Assembly: GCA_015499995.1 (NCBI GenBank)
Contig: JADNRV010000007.1
Location: forward strand, 1 to 64,000
Direction of reading: 5' to 3'
From: Flammula alnicola
Taxonomy: Eukaryota > Basidiomycota > Agaricomycetes > Agaricales > Strophariaceae
DNA length: 64,000 nt
Positions 33,069 through 45,958 of this stretch are shown one piece after another. How positions within the stretch are numbered: position 1 is the stretch's first letter; the number at the start of each line of letters is the position of its first letter. Position numbers and translations under genes: made by a program. Under the pieces are notes generated by a model, which ran no database searches, was not told the DNA's origin, and worked only from the letters and a program-made list of their open reading frames with translations.

Positions 33069-33407
33069 ATCAAGTGGTAAATAGCTCAGAAGATCAGTAG
33101 GATAACCCTATTTCTGTCGTATACGAGTCAAATCCATGAATTCTACGGGTCTAGATGAGACGAGTTTGAATCAAGTTTGCTAAATCCACCGCCTGGAGCT
33201 GCTATAACTTTAAGTTGCAATCCAAACTCGTACGTCAGTTAAAGTAGAAGAAGGGTAAGTGCACGTGACTCTGAATGGCCAAATTCATAAACGGACAATT
33301 CAAGCGACAGTGGGCATGAGGCGGTTCAGGTTTTAGATCCTGAATCGTGCTCTCTTTTCCAACTATATCGCCCTCAACTAGTATTCTCTCATTTATTGGC
33401 GTCTAAC
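33069..33407. other. Spacer upstream of Rab4
   Basis: No gene is seen. It should contain the 3' untranslated region of the dehydratase and the Rab4 promoter. Confidence 0.5.
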
Positions 33408-34540
33408 ATGCCTTCCAATGATTACGATGCAGAAGCAACCGAACTCCTAGAAACCTATGGCCAGTAGCTTTCTCAGACTTATCATAAGTGTAAACTGACT
33501 TCGAACAGACTTTTTGATGAAATACATTATTATTGGTGAGTTCGTATGCCTTTGAACTGCGCGCATGCTTATGTGCAATCTTAGGGGAAGCGGGGACAGG
33601 GAAATCATGTCTATTGCATCACTTTACCCACAATTCATGTTCGTCGACTTGCATGCCAATCAGCCCATGCAACACCATCTGACTCGAACGTAGTCAAAGA
33701 CCATTCGCAACACACTATTGGCGTAGAATTTTCAAGTAGGACGGTGAAGCTGGGAGAGAAGAGGATCAAGTTACAGGTCAGAATACACCGAGTTCGAATT
33801 CTCGGGTCGCATGCTTATTGTAATGTCGTCATTTAGCTATGGGATACAGCTGGACAAGAACGATTCCGGTGCGTACGAGTTTTATGTTTTGGTTGAAAAT
33901 TAATATGGAGAATTGTATGGCTTTCTCAGCTCTGTGACCCGAAGTTATTACCGCGGAGCAGCGGGAGCCATACTTCTCTATGATATAACAAAGTACGGTC
34001 GGGCTTGCCGTAACGAACTTACAGTCCATTGATGTTTATCTTCCAGCCGAGATTCTTTTACAAATCTTTCAAGATGGCTTGCGGACGCGAGAACATTAGC
34101 AAGCCCTCAGCTAGTGGTGGTGCTGGTAGGAAACAAGTCCGACCGAGAAGATGACAGGGAGGTTGAATGGGCCGAAGCAAGTAGATGGGCGGCAGAGAAT
34201 GGTACGTACACGTCACTTGACTTTCTGCGGTTGACAGCGGGCTCATTCTCATTCTCTCTCTCGATAAGATGTACACTTTTTGGAAGCCTCCTCGCTTACG
34301 GGAGAGAATGTCGAAGCACCGTTTCTTCTGGCGGCCCGCGCAATCCTCCTTGCGATTGAGTCGGGGACGTTGGATCCTGAGAAGGCCGGCTCTGGTGTAA
34401 GCTACGGGGATAGAGCGTTACGCAGAGTGAATAGCTCCAGCCGCCTAAGTTTTGGGAGTCTAAGCGGTTCGGCGCGGCGAAGAGGAGGAGCCGTCAAGCT
34501 CAAAGTCAAGAATTGGATTCCAGGATCCAAATGCTGTTGA
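33408..34540 (+). CDS. Rab4-type small GTPase
   Basis: This is an endosomal recycling GTPase. G motifs are complete: the P-loop GEAGTGKSCLL in DFLMKYIIIGEAGTGKSCLL, TIGVEFSSRTVKLG (switch I), [20 protein letters not shown] (switch II), VLVGNKSDREDDREVEW and EASSLTGENVEAPF. The C-terminus KVKNWIPGSKCC ends in a double Cys for geranylgeranylation. The KYIIIGEAGTGKSCLLHHF string is characteristic of Rab4. There are six or more introns. The first exon is uncertain: the ATG at 33408 opens MPSNDYDAEATELLETYG, but I could not join it cleanly to the P-loop exon, and a start at 33517 is possible. Confidence 0.88.
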
Positions 34541-35504
34541 CCAAAGGTCAGCAAACAATCTGGCTATTTTGTTATGCAACGTAATTCGCTATTGATCTCT
34601 CTCACATAATTAACGCTGATGTCTGTTTGTCTTTTTTTGTAGCATCCCCGTTGTCGTAGCATCCCGACCAACACCATCATGCCACTCATTTTTTTGCCCA
34701 TCCAGTCTTCATTCTGACCAACCATACCCACTCATCCAGTATATCTCCCACATGAGCCAGTGCCACATCGTGAGTGAACATATTCTAACCGTTAAATGCC
34801 TAGCATTACCGTTTCTCATGCAATCTGGACAGTCACACGCAGGCCTTTTTGCTCCAGTCTTAAATAAGTGCATTTACTTTCCTCTCATTTTGTAGACCAT
34901 CTGCATTCACCCTTCTTCATTAATGTTGCTCTCATCTACTATTGGATAATATGTACAAGTGACCTTTGGAATTATTGCTATCTTTACCTCATTTCTATCC
35001 ATGTGCACTATACGCATATCTACTTCTTGAGGGTTCTATCAGAGTCACCTTATGTCTGCCAGCGTGCATTCGGGATCCCTCTTAGGCACACGGGCCTTCC
35101 CAGCGAACGCATTCACCGGATCGGGAACTTTCCCATGCAGATCAAGTAGCCGGAAAAGGGTCCTTGAGCCATCTTCACAGTCAACTACCGTGTGCTCTGT
35201 CCTATTCACCAATGCTTCTACGGGGTATGGGCCCGGTTCGCGATTTTCTAGGCAATTGGGCCGAGGATCCTTCAGGTGCGTAGTGGCGTGCAATCTATCA
35301 AGTGACTACCGAATGACAGAAACGCGGGTTTTCGCTCTGTGACAGGAAATAAATCGCACACATGTCGGGTTGACACGTAGGCCTCACGTAGGCTATTTCT
35401 ATAGGCGACGATACAAAATTAGGATGGCCTTTTATCCGAGGTGTATTCCATTCTAATATCGATGGGTGCTCTCCAGAGAACATATGAGCCCCAGCTGAGA
35501 TAGC
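34541..35504. other. Intergenic spacer
   Basis: This is a 1-kb gap of AT-rich and then mixed sequence. I see no gene. It probably holds the promoter of the Ser/Thr-rich membrane protein. Confidence 0.45.
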
Positions 35505-37504
35505 TTGGTGAGTTCTCTCCTCTCCCATTCATGCACCTTCATGCTGTGGTCAGGATTGCGACTGCGATCTAACCCAGTGTCTCTTTCTTTGCTTTATCTC
35601 AATTTCTGTCTAATTGTTAACACTTCTTCTCTTTCTGTCTCTGCCTTTTCCTCTTCAGTGGTAGCTCCTACCCAAATACAGTCTAATTCCAAGCCATCGA
35701 CGTCGACGGCCTCGTCCAGAACTTTGACTGTTGTACGCTAGTCTTTGTTCTACCTCGGGCAGTTTGATGAATTAGAGCACAGTCTAGCGCAACATTTCCT
35801 ACTATACATCCTACTACTTCGACAGAGGTGGTCGTCTCGAATTCCACTGAAGCACCTATGCCAGTGCAGGTTTCCTCGCCTTCCAAGTCGTCAAAAACCT
35901 TGTCCACCAAATTTGGGTCCACCGCGAACGTCCCAGTAGTCGTAGAAACACCTCCGACTGTGCCACCACCGCTAACAGACGCGTTCGTTTTTTTTTTGTA
36001 CTTATATTTCGAATTTCATCTGAAATATAATTCCAGGATGCCTACCAGTCCAGCGGTGTCTACCGGCCCAGCGGTTACGCATAGTAGTAGTGGCTCTTCT
36101 TCGCGCCCGCCCGCCTCTGTCTCAACTAAAGATGCTTTGCCTTCTCCATCGAGTTCGCATCCTGCAACTTCACCGCATCCGCCTGCAACTCCGCCAAAGC
36201 CGACAACCGTCCAAAACAGTGCAACCCATACGTCGTCAAGTCATACCACGTCTACTACGACCTCTGGTAAGTGGGGACTATACAATTGGAAAGATCATCG
36301 CTAATTTCTTGAAACAGTCACTGTCGTTCATGCCACAGGCGGTCCTTCCAAAACAAGCACAGTAACTACCCAAGCAGACTCGACCTTCTCGACTCCTGTG
36401 GCTTTGACTACAACAGGCTCTAACGGAGCAAAAGTTATTACGACCCCTCCACTGGTCACTATGTGGAGTACCTCGACAGAGTCTGATGGGGTTCTTGCTA
36501 CAGTAACCCATGTCGTTGCAAATCCTGGTTCCAACAGTGGCCAGCAGCTGACCTCTAGTTCTGGGTACGTTTTGTTTATTTTTTTCTTCATCCGACCTGA
36601 TAATTGACTCGATTATCTAGACTATTCCACAAACAAGGAGCCGTCGCCGGCATTTTTGTGGTTGTAGGACTTGTCGTCGCGTCCTTGATTGCCGGTCTTA
36701 TTTTCTGTATTCGTCGCAAGCGCCGTGCTGATCGCCGTAGGCGCTGGCTTGCTGGCATGCAACAGCAACGGCCGTTGTCATTCCCCAGAGACCCTTTCCA
36801 GGATCCTAATGATGACCAAGACCGCGGAGGAGAGCCAATGATGCGAACCGTTGACTCCGGACAGTCTGGACAGTCTGGACAGGGCGACGTTCAGTGGGGT
36901 CGTACTAGCCCTGCTCTGTTGCTGGGAGGGGAGCCAACCGCACACGAATACCGCAACTTCGGTCATAGAGGCGCTTCACTTTACCCTGATCCTCATCCAA
37001 TGTTCAACCCTACCAACATGGTCGACTTCGTCGAGTTGGAACGCCAGGAACAGCAAAATGTTGGCCTCGCACATTCTTTGGATGTACCCAATCGTGCATA
37101 CTTCAGACATTCTATGGCTCCGTCTACCCCATCGATTTACCCGGCGACCCTGCCTCCGGATGAAGACGACCACCGGGAAGCCGAGGAGGCGATTTCCAAG
37201 CTAGCACAACGGGAATCTGTGGTCCCCGTTCCTCCGAGGCCACCCCGTTCCCACCTCCGAGAAAGCGCCAAAAGCCTCAACTACGGCGCTCCACCTACTC
37301 CACCTACATCTGTTTCATCCGCTTCACATTCAAATCCTCCGAGTCCCATCTCTGAGTCTCACCCTTACGATCTTTTTACCCGGAGAACGCTGTTAGATGT
37401 GGGTGCCTTTCCGTTACTCTTCTCCCGTCCACTATCTTTATGACGTCGACTTTGACTGACTTGATTTATTATTTGCACAGGTGCGCTCTCAGCCCCTGAA
37501 ATGA
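35505..37504 (+). CDS. Ser/Thr-rich single-pass membrane protein (wall sensor-like)
   Basis: A hydrophobic N-terminus that may be a signal anchor (SLSLLYLNFCLIVNTSSLSV) leads into a long Ser/Thr/Pro-rich, probably O-glycosylated ectodomain. One transmembrane helix follows (KQGAVAGIFVVVGLVVASLI then AGLIFCI), with a basic stop-transfer RRKRRADRRRRW and a cytosolic tail of about 270 residues. The tail contains proline-rich segments (VPVPPRPPRS, GAPPTPPTS). The layout resembles Mid2/Wsc-type cell-wall sensors but has no Cys-rich WSC domain. The start codon is uncertain. The last exon after the intron at 37398-37480 adds VRSQPLK. A paralogue lies at 41719-43808. Confidence 0.72.
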
Positions 37505-37730
37505 TTGAGAGCGCGTTATATGTATTGATAGTTGTGACATTGGACATAGTTCCCCTTAACCTACCTGGAAGGTTGCCATTGTTGCAAGATATGTACCACA
37601 TAGTTGAGTATGTATTTATAAATTGAGTTGTCCAGTTATTACAACTTTCTCGTTATTTGTTAAATATGCTTGATACACGTTACAGCCAGCCTCATGGAAG
37701 ATTTTTTCCCAGGAGTGACATTTTCTTTAC

Positions 37731-38974
37731 TCACTGTTGCGCAGCAGCTATCACTCTCTTCGTGTCGGTCACAAACCCATAACCCTAAAAGATAAAGTAA
37801 GTATGGTAAATCAACCTGTGGAAAGTATTTAACTCACATTCCCAGAATTATAGATCATATTCTCATAGCCTCCTTCGGGCGAGGTGGTTGCCGTCCCATC
37901 CTCGAGAACAATGCAGTCGTACCCACGATAATACGCGTCTACGAGGGTACCTAATACACACTAAAATCCGCAGTCAGTCCAAACCCAGAAGCCGGCTTAA
38001 ATTTTGCATGGCCATTCTCACCTGGTCAGTGTTGACTCCTGCGAAAAGCAAAGTAGTGATTCCATTCTCCTTGAGGAACAGGTCCAATGCGGTCTGGTAC
38101 CCCCAAATGCCGCTCATGCTGCGAGAAGGAAGAAGCCCGTCAGATATGTCGCCCATCTGTTTGCCAATCTTCTTGGAACGTACCGGTTCTTATGGATCCA
38201 GAAATCCGAGCCGGCTTTCTGCCCCTTGAGGTATTCCTCCTGGAGCGGGCCGTAGAGGTCCGAGTTGTACGCGTCGCGCATCAGGAGACGGCCAAAATTA
38301 CCGGGGAGCTCTGAACCAAAGCCGCCTCCGTTGTGCTTCCTGAACGAGCGAATGAGCGACGGCGGCAGGGTCTTGAGCTCGTGGTCCGTCAAACCCCAAT
38401 TTCTAAACGAAAAAAAGCATGGTAAATTCCCGTCCGGGCCCAGTTGGAGTGGGTATTTAATGCAGATAAGACTTACACCCAGAGAATCTTGGATCCGATG
38501 GACCGCAATGCTGGGACGACCTTCAGGAGCGGATCGACGCAAGCCAAACCCAATGGATGGGCGCGCAAATCAGGATGCAAGAAGAAACTAAAATGCAACA
38601 CAAGACATATCAGTAACGTTCTCGAAGTACGACGAACTACAGGCGCGAGCTCACTTCTGCATATCAATGATAACGATAGCCGTCGCCTCCTTGTTAACTC
38701 TTACTATCCTATCTCCATTGACCTCGATATCCACCTGGGTGGGCTTCAACGGCGGCGGCTTAGCGTCGGCAGCCGCGTTGGAGGGCAGACGGTCTGCGCG
38801 CGAGACGTCGACGAGGCCAGAGGGATACTCCACCCAGAACTCGCTTTCGTTCCCGTACTCGACAGGCGCCGGTACCTTTGGACGCATTGTCAAACCTAAG
38901 ATGGGGGTGTCGTGGATCGGCGTTGCGGCGGGCTCTGTGGTATCGCTTTCGAGCAAGGAGCGTGCGGCACCCAT
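37731..38974 (-). CDS. Isochorismatase-family cysteine hydrolase
   Basis: Minus-strand exons encode ATAIVIIDMQK (catalytic Asp), FFLHPDLRAHPLGLACVDPL, VVPALRSIGSKILWVNWGLT, AGSDFWIHKNRMSGIW (catalytic Lys) and TLLFAGVNTDQCVLGTLVDA (nucleophile Cys, split by the intron at 37967-38022), ending VIAAAQQ. The Asp-Lys-Cys triad is complete. Such enzymes hydrolyse amide or vinyl-ether bonds in small molecules; the substrate is not predictable. A long N-terminal extension, MGAARSLLESDTTEP onward, precedes the domain. It is convergent with the Ser/Thr-rich membrane protein gene. Confidence 0.88.
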
Positions 38975-41205
38975 CTACTGTGCTATAACCTAAGTAAGTT
39001 CTGTGCAGGGGCTTTCAAGAATCAAGCTGAGGCTCTCCACTCCCATGTGTACGTGCCGTTACCGAGACTATGTACCATGTTGCGATCATCCAGATTGTGC
39101 ATTATCATGATCAGAGATAAGGCGTGGAAGAAAAATGGCTGCACCGGGCCATGTTCCTGCGGCTTCCTTCCTTCTGCGGGCAACCGCAATGTGCATCTGG
39201 GGAAACGCAACTGTTCGAGGAGGCACCCTGGTATAAATATCCGGACCGCGAGAACGGGACGTTCAGATGTAAAGTCCACCTGGCACCAGCGCTCAGATCT
39301 CAGAATCCATGTGACTTGCATGGACAAACGAACTTTGAGCCGAACATGCGCCGATAGACCGACATGTATTGAGATTTGGTGAAGAGAAGAACTCTTGCTG
39401 ATATATGATAGCCCATCACTACATGTAGACCCCTATCTATATGCGCGCGTGTGTGCGCCACGCTTTTTGGATCTATTCGATCTAGCTTCATTTCAATGCC
39501 CCTCTTGCAATTAATTGCACTAACGTACATGGTCGACTTAACTACAAACTACACAATTACCATACCGCGCTAATTCACTGATTCGCTTTGACGCCGAAAG
39601 CCTATGGTGCAATTAATTACTAGTACCAGTTACTTGGCTTTAAAGACTCTAGCGTTGCTCTAGCAATAAATACTGTATTTCTATGGCGTACTTGGGCATC
39701 ATATGCATCGTGTATCCAATATTATGAGTCACGCTATCGGCACCCGGGCAACGCACGATAAAAGCCCACCCTTACTGCTTACTGTACTTACTCGAGTACT
39801 TACATACATTTCTAAAAAAACAGGTCTAAAGTTCTAGTCCATGCATGTCGTGTGTAATATGTACTACTACCACATATGTAAGTAATACAGAAAACAGATC
39901 ATCGTTTGTGAATGCAAAAAAAAAAAAAAAGATATGCAAAATGCAAAAATGCCGGCACAACATCGACATCGAGGTGCGGTCAAGGTCGGAGTACTTATAG
40001 TAGTAGTAGTAGTAGTAATATCCATTGTTCGTCAAGAAAAGATGCCTCGGTGTAAGGTGTAAGGTAAAGGTATGAGGGGTGTGGGGTGGGGGAGGAGAGA
40101 AAGACGAGGAAGAGGAAGAAGAGGATAGACAGAAAGATGAGTTTTAGTGTGGATGCAGAGTAACAAAGGATGAAGGAATTTTAATGCATGAACGACGATA
40201 CGATGTGTGGTGTGGTGTGATCATGGAGGGATGCATCGAAAAAAGGTCCTGATCCCATAAACAATAATGTAATGTAGCATAGGCGCATAGCGCAACATAA
40301 AGCAGCGTGAGAGTGTGACGAGTGAGAGTGGGAGAGTGCGGAGGGGCGGAAGGCTGAGGGGAAGGGTGGAGCGGAAGGGGGTGACGGCGCACATCGGCGC
40401 ATTCTTTTGCTTTTTTACCAAGACGAGTTGATGATGATGAGTCTATCCTCATAGGGGCGTGGGGGTTGTGACGGGGTCCTCTGGCTGTGTGGTAATGCAG
40501 ATAGAGGGTCTAGGCAGCTGAATAGCTGACGGCGGACGGTTATTTCGTGTATAAGCCGCGTTTAATTTAATTAATGCTAGTGGGCTGAGCTCTAGCGAGG
40601 CGAGGCAGAGTTAAGCTGATGGTGGTGGTGGTGGTGGGCTGAGCTCTATAAGGCGAGTGGAGCCAAGTGGGGTGCGGGATGTGAATGTCGATCGTGCGTG
40701 ATGTTGGTTGTGGTGGAAAGACAGGGAAAGTGCGAGATTAAGCAAGCAGCTGGACGTAATCATAATAATCGTGCGGCGAGGATATCGCACAGCAGAAGGT
40801 GCGGCGCGGTGCGAACCATGGAATAATCCTATTTGAGGATGAAGGCGGAGGGGGATGGGATGAAGAGCGGCAGGACAGGTCCAGACCAGAGGGAAGAACC
40901 AGAGGCATGGCAATAAGGTAACGGGGTAATCAGTGTTACTACTCTACCATTGCCAATAGGCTATATTGATGATGGCAATGATAATTTGGGGCAGGGCATG
41001 GATCGAAGATAACGGGCTTCGGCCAGCGAGAGTGGCGATAGAGCAGAAGCAGAAGCAGAATAGACCCTCAAATCTATCCACGCATCGACTTATGGCAGCG
41101 ATATCTGACTCGCCGCGTCGGGCAAATTACGAACCTGGATAAGGAATTGCGTCAGTTTCACATCTCACTCAAAGAGAGAACAAAAATCCAAAAGCCAAAA
41201 AAAAA
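38975..41205. other. Long intergenic region
   Basis: About 2.2 kb without a supportable gene. It holds an A run (39918-39931), a short (TAG)n microsatellite near 39999-40017, a (GGT)n tract near 40620-40637, and G/A-rich stretches around 40070-40130 and 40310-40380. Confidence 0.5.
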
Positions 41206-41718
41206 TTGAAAGAAAGAAAGAAGGAAAGAAAGAAGAAACGGAGCTTGAAGACCGAGGAAGGAAAAAAAAACCAAGGAATCAAAAATCGAGAAAGGAAGCA
41301 AAGAAAGGACAACGAAAACGAAGGGATAGAAACGTCATTTTCACGACAAATCTCTGCTCAAAAGAGAAAGCAGGAGCCAAAACGCGAAAAAAAAAAAAAA
41401 AAAAAAAGAAAGAAAGAAGAAGAAACGGAGCTCGAAGACCGAGGAAGAAGAAAAAACCAAAGAAACAAATCGAGAAAGAAAGCAAAGAAAGGACAACGAA
41501 AACGAAGGGACGGAAACGTCATTTTCACGACACATCTCAGCTCAAAAAAACAAAGCAAGAGACAAAACGTAAAAAAAAAAAAGAGGATACGGAACGCGGA
41601 CGAAAAGGAAAAACCAAAAGCAAAGCACAAAAACGCAAGCGAAAAATCGAAAACTCGCGCCAATACCATGGAAGAGTTTCGAAACTCTACCCATCTCAAC
41701 CAAAAAAAACAAAAAAAA
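41206..41718 (+). repeat. Polypurine tract containing a tandem duplication
   Basis: A strongly A/G-rich stretch contains two copies of a unit of roughly 165-190 bp. Both contain AAGCAAAGAAAGGACAACGA and GAAACGTCATTTTCACGACA, the first copy near 41300-41350 and the second near 41480-41535. Long open frames across it are low-complexity artefacts. It abuts the 3' end of the downstream membrane protein gene. Confidence 0.85.
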
Positions 41719-43808
41719 TCAACGCACCCCAAGCACAGGCCTCGAATAATCCTCCTCATCCCTCAACTCCCTCATCGACTCCCTCCCATCCCCATCCCCC
41801 CCATCCACCGCCACCAGCAACCGCCCCCTCAACCCCGGGTCCAAGCGGTCGTCCGGCGTCATGCTTTCGGCGTTGAGCGACGAATGCACAGACGACGCCC
41901 CACTACCCCCACCACCACCACCACCAATATCGATCAGAGGCTCCCCGGAGGCACTCGCGGCGGGGTCGAGGAGGCCCAGCGAGGACGCGTACGCAGGGGG
42001 TTGGGTTTGGGACGCCGCCTGCTGCTGCTGCTGCTGCTGCCGCGAGGCGTCGGACAGCCGCTGGGAGCTGCGCGGGGGCGGTGTAGGACCCGCACTTCCA
42101 TTCCCAGCGCCAGTTCCAGTCGCGTTGGCGGTTCCATCCCCGCCCGGGGCCGCGTTCAGCGGCACAGTAGGGGACTCGGGCGAGCCTGTCGAGTTGCGAT
42201 AATACGACGCGAGCAAGGGCTCGTAGCTGCCCGCGCTATCTTGCGGCGTATGCTGGCCTCTCCCACCCCCGCCCCCACCCCCACCAGCAGCAAACATCTC
42301 CGCCAACCCACCACTGCTCAAGCTCCTATCCCGACGCGAGCCCGCGAGGAACGCGCTGGGGGGGGGCGTCGTCGTGCCGGACACATGCCGCTCCCGCCCG
42401 CCCGCAGGGACGACGTAGTCCGTGTACGGGTTATACCCTCCCGCCTCCTGCCCCTCCCCACCACCCATCCCCGCCGCGGAGGACAAGCGCCCCGCACTCG
42501 GGACTAGGCTCATGGCAAGCGCCGAGCTCGAGCGGCGCGCCTGCGCGGCGAAGGGGTCGTCGAGGGGCGTCGAGGCGTAGCGCGAGCGGCGGGAGCTGCT
42601 GCCCGCGCCGGGGTCGTCGTCGTCGTCGAGGGGCGTGCGGTGGAAGCCCGCGGCGGCGAGGGTGGCGGAGACGGCGGTGTCGTGCTCGAGGCGCATGGTG
42701 CGGCGGCGGCGGCGGACGGCGAAGAAGATCCAGAGCATGATGGAGGCTGCGGCGAGCCCGACGAGCACGAAGACACCGGCGACCGCGCCTGTGTTCCGGA
42801 AGAATCTAGATGTGCGAACACGAGGTGAGTTCCAAGGTCGCAAAAAATTGGGGAAATTAGGGGAATTAACGCACGAAGAGCCTTTTGAGGTGTTGTTATC
42901 CGGGCTGAGGGTTGGGTTGGCGATGACCTGGGTGACGGTGACGAGGGCGCCATTGGACTGTGTGGATATGGAGATTGAGGTGATAACTGACGGGGCGGTG
43001 GAGGTGACGGCGCCTCGGCTATCAGTCGTGGTAATAAATACGGTTCTGGAGAAAGTGGTTCTGTAAAAGGGTAGGAAATTATGACATCGTTAATGACATA
43101 AACTATCAAAGATAGGACTCACGAAGGGGCGATGGGTGTCGGGGACGGCGAGGGGGAGGGCGTGGGGTCCGAGGGTGTAACGGGGGGTGTGACAGGTTGC
43201 GTGGACGACGGTGGAGGTGAAGACGGCGCAGCTGTGGTGGTTGGGGGTGGTGTTGAACTGGGTGGCGGCGAGGTGGGGGGTGGTGTTGAACTGGGTGGAG
43301 GCGAGGTGGGGGGTGGTGGGGCTGAGGTGGAACTAGACGAGCTGATGGAAGATGAGCTGGAAGACGAGCTGGAGCTAGACGAGCTGGAGCTAGATGAGGT
43401 GGAGCTGGAGCTGGAGACGGTTGTGGTTGAGGAGGACGACATGGGTGGCGGAGAAGAAGAGGAAGGAGAAGACTGGGAGGAGGATGAAATAGTGGATGAT
43501 GAAATAGAAACTATGGATGAGGAAGGAGGAGATGACATGGAAGAGGAGCTGGAGCTGGAGAGGAATCGTGAGAATGTGGCAAAAATTGAGCAACAAGGTT
43601 TTATTCACCTGGATAGAGAGGAAGGAGTAGAGTCAGATGATGAGGATAATGATGACATGGACCCAGACGAGGTCGGAGAAGGAGACAAGGTGGTGGACGC
43701 CGTGGTCGATGTCGTGGTCGATGCAGATGTGGTTGTGGGTGCAGAAACAGAGGTAGTCGGGGACGTCGTCAAGGTCGTTGGACGTGCATTGGAGGAAGAG
43801 GCAGACAT
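41719..43808 (-). CDS. Ser/Thr-rich single-pass membrane protein, paralogue
   Basis: The start MSASSSNARPTTLTTSPTTS lacks an obvious hydrophobic signal in this model, so the true start may be upstream. The ectodomain is almost pure Ser/Thr/Pro (SSPPPMSSSSTTTVSSSSST and TSPPPSSTPPPTSPPPSST), then SVITSISISTQSNGALVTVT. The membrane helix is RNTGAVAGVFVLVGLAAASI, followed by VRRRRRT and a glycine/serine-rich tail with a polyglutamine run (CTG repeat, about 42018-42040) ending YSRPVLGVR. The helix and its position match the gene at 35505-37504 (K/N-x-GAVAG-x-FV-x-VGL), as does the GALVTVTQVIANP versus GVLATVTHVVANP juxtamembrane segment, so the two are paralogues. Confidence 0.75.
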
Positions 43809-45135
43809 TCGGAGAGAAAATGGAGAAACGAGCTAGTTGGTGAGTAATATAATAGCCATGCCGAGACTTGCGGCGACGCACCTGAACTCGAGGCTGTCTG
43901 GCGCTCAATCAACGCGTCGATTCATTGCATTTCTTATACACAGGTCTATAAATAAATGAAATTTTTATTGTTCCCGTCATTTTCCAACCTTCACCTGCCT
44001 CCTTTCTTTCCCTCTCCTCGAAAGAGATGCGGGTGACATTATAAGGTGTGAGATGTCCGTAATGCATCAACGATAAGCGGGCGGTGGTGAGGCGGTTCTG
44101 CGGTTCTGGGTTCTCGAGGTGGAGAGTACTGCCCGCGTTCTGAACCGTTGAGGTGTTGATCGTGCGAGATGGTACGTATCTCCATGGCTCAGAGGAGACC
44201 TGTGCAATTGTAATCGGCGTAGAGGGGTAAAAAGGCGGCGGTGGGTGGAGCGTCAGGAGATATGCATATGGATACCGGCATATGCATCCGATCATCTTGT
44301 CTATGAGAGGCGAGTGTCTTCTTGTTTCTTGTGTGGGCGGCACACATCCAAACATCCAGTCGTCTTACTTCTAACGACTTACACCGCTCGCACCCAACAC
44401 TACACGGCGGGCACCCTCTCCGACTCTGATTTCTCCATCGATCTCAATGCTGTACGTCCTCGATACCTCCTACTCACATACTTACTGCATGAACCCAGAT
44501 TCGGAGCCCACTTTACTCTATCACGGCAGGCTTCCCGGAAGCAAATCACCATTCTAAACCAGATCGATATCCCAACCCCGCTACATACATCCTAGGGGCT
44601 CTCTTGCTGATAACGCGGAATGCTTGTGCGAAAGTTAAGCCAGGACGCTACCGCTGAATATACGATTCACACGTGGGGTGTCCGTCATGTCAAGCGCCAG
44701 ACGGCTCCCCGCGTACGGGACACGACGCCTTGAGCTGGGCCCAAGTCAAAGTCAAAGTCGCGCTATCAAAGTGGCGGGGCGAACGGGTACTCTGGGAGCC
44801 TAAGGAGAGGAATTCGTTTATGAGGAGATGTGTCTTAATCGTTCCATTTTTGGTCCCGTTCTATCGTATCCTATCGTCCCCGGCATCATCATCATCTTTG
44901 TCAAAGCCCCCATATCCCATGTCCCCATATTCCATCCTCGATCCTTCAAGTTAATCAGCCACTTTCCTCCTCCTCCTCCTCCTCCTCCTCCTCCTCCTCC
45001 TCCTCCTTCCGCCAGCGGAACACCGAGATAGGCCGGCAGATGGTCCAAGCGAGTCACAGATATGCACTGGCAGTACTCGTAACTGTCGGGCGCCTGCCGC
45101 GAGCTGCCTCTGCGAACTATGTAGCACGCATTATG
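43809..45135. other. Intergenic region with a (TCC)n microsatellite
   Basis: No supportable gene was found. A (TCC)n run of about 13 units lies at 44966-45008. The left part should include the promoter of the paralogous membrane protein gene. Confidence 0.5.
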
Positions 45136-45175
45136 CTCTGAGCTTGCCTTGTTTGAATACCGACGGGTGGAGGAT
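45136..45175 (+). repeat. Small duplicated fragment of the DUF2235 gene
   Basis: CTGAGCTTGCCTTG, two bases, then AATACCGACGGGTGGA resembles 50511-50545 in the last coding part of the DUF2235 gene and also the copy near 56518. It has about 28 of 35 matching positions and is a weak but consistent trace of the same duplication activity. Confidence 0.5.
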
Positions 45176-45535
45176 CGATTGGATCGTTTGTGCCGCTCGG
45201 CGGCGTCCTTGGATCATGATGATGCTGGCCAGTACAAACTTGACGCCCATCGCAGTCGCAGAGCTCCAGGCTTTTTCCCCTCATTCAAGCCCGACCCACC
45301 TTCCACCCCCATCGTTCCTCGCGCAATTCTTCTCTTTCACCCCAATTTCACTGACGGCTACTACTTGCAGCTGCACCCGCCAGCTGGGAAACATATGTAG
45401 CTGCATACACACATATGCCATGACTAGCTCATTCGCTACATAATTCAAAGAACATTGGGCTGGTGGCTAAGCGCTAGTGAAGACGTTGAAACTTGAACAG
45501 GTGCGCCGCCAAAGAGTTGCCAAAACGCGACCGAC

Positions 45536-45958
45536 TGTTACATCGTGATATATTAATTTCATAATGTGGTACGCATATGAATCCATCCATCCATCCATCC
45601 ATCCATCCATCCATCCATAGTCATAGAACAAAACGCGCACTACAAAACAAGAAGAAGAAAAAAAACAAAAAAAACAAAAAACAAAAAAGTCCGCCCAAAC
45701 CCAAACCAATCACACCACCACCAGCTGCCTCTGCTTAATAGCACTTGTCTGGACTCTGCGTTATACTCGCGGTAACAACAGCCTTCGCCCCACCCTTCCC
45801 CACATCCATCCACCGGCACATCCACCTGTTCCTCCATATGGCCCTCCGAATACACCAGCGTCCCCGAGTCTGTGTTGGTACTCCCACTCCCACTCCCACT
45901 ACTACTAGCTCGAACTCCTCGCGCTCCTCATCGATCCAGGTGCAGACCCACGCGCCGG
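45536..45958 (-). pseudogene. Copy of the 3' end and downstream flank of the DUF2235 gene
   Basis: This segment matches 49925-50295, covering the downstream flank (GATATATTAATTTCATAAT and an ATCCATCC run, expanded here at about 45583-45619) and the last coding part (minus-strand reading VYSEGHMEEQVDVPVDG versus VYSEGHTEEVDVRVDVGKAG). Small insertions and deletions break the frame. Its left edge as transcribed is joined to a fragment of the Ser-rich membrane protein gene. Confidence 0.85.

Noticed and set aside
41206..42507. Plus-strand open frame of about 430 codons, Lys/Glu then Arg/Pro-rich
   Set aside because: It crosses a duplicated polypurine tract and then runs antisense to the membrane protein gene; composition explains it.
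43132..43836. Plus-strand acidic open frame (Glu/Asp/Gly/Val-rich)
   Set aside because: It is antisense to the poly-Ser/Thr ectodomain; TCC/TCT codons read as Glu/Gly on the other strand.
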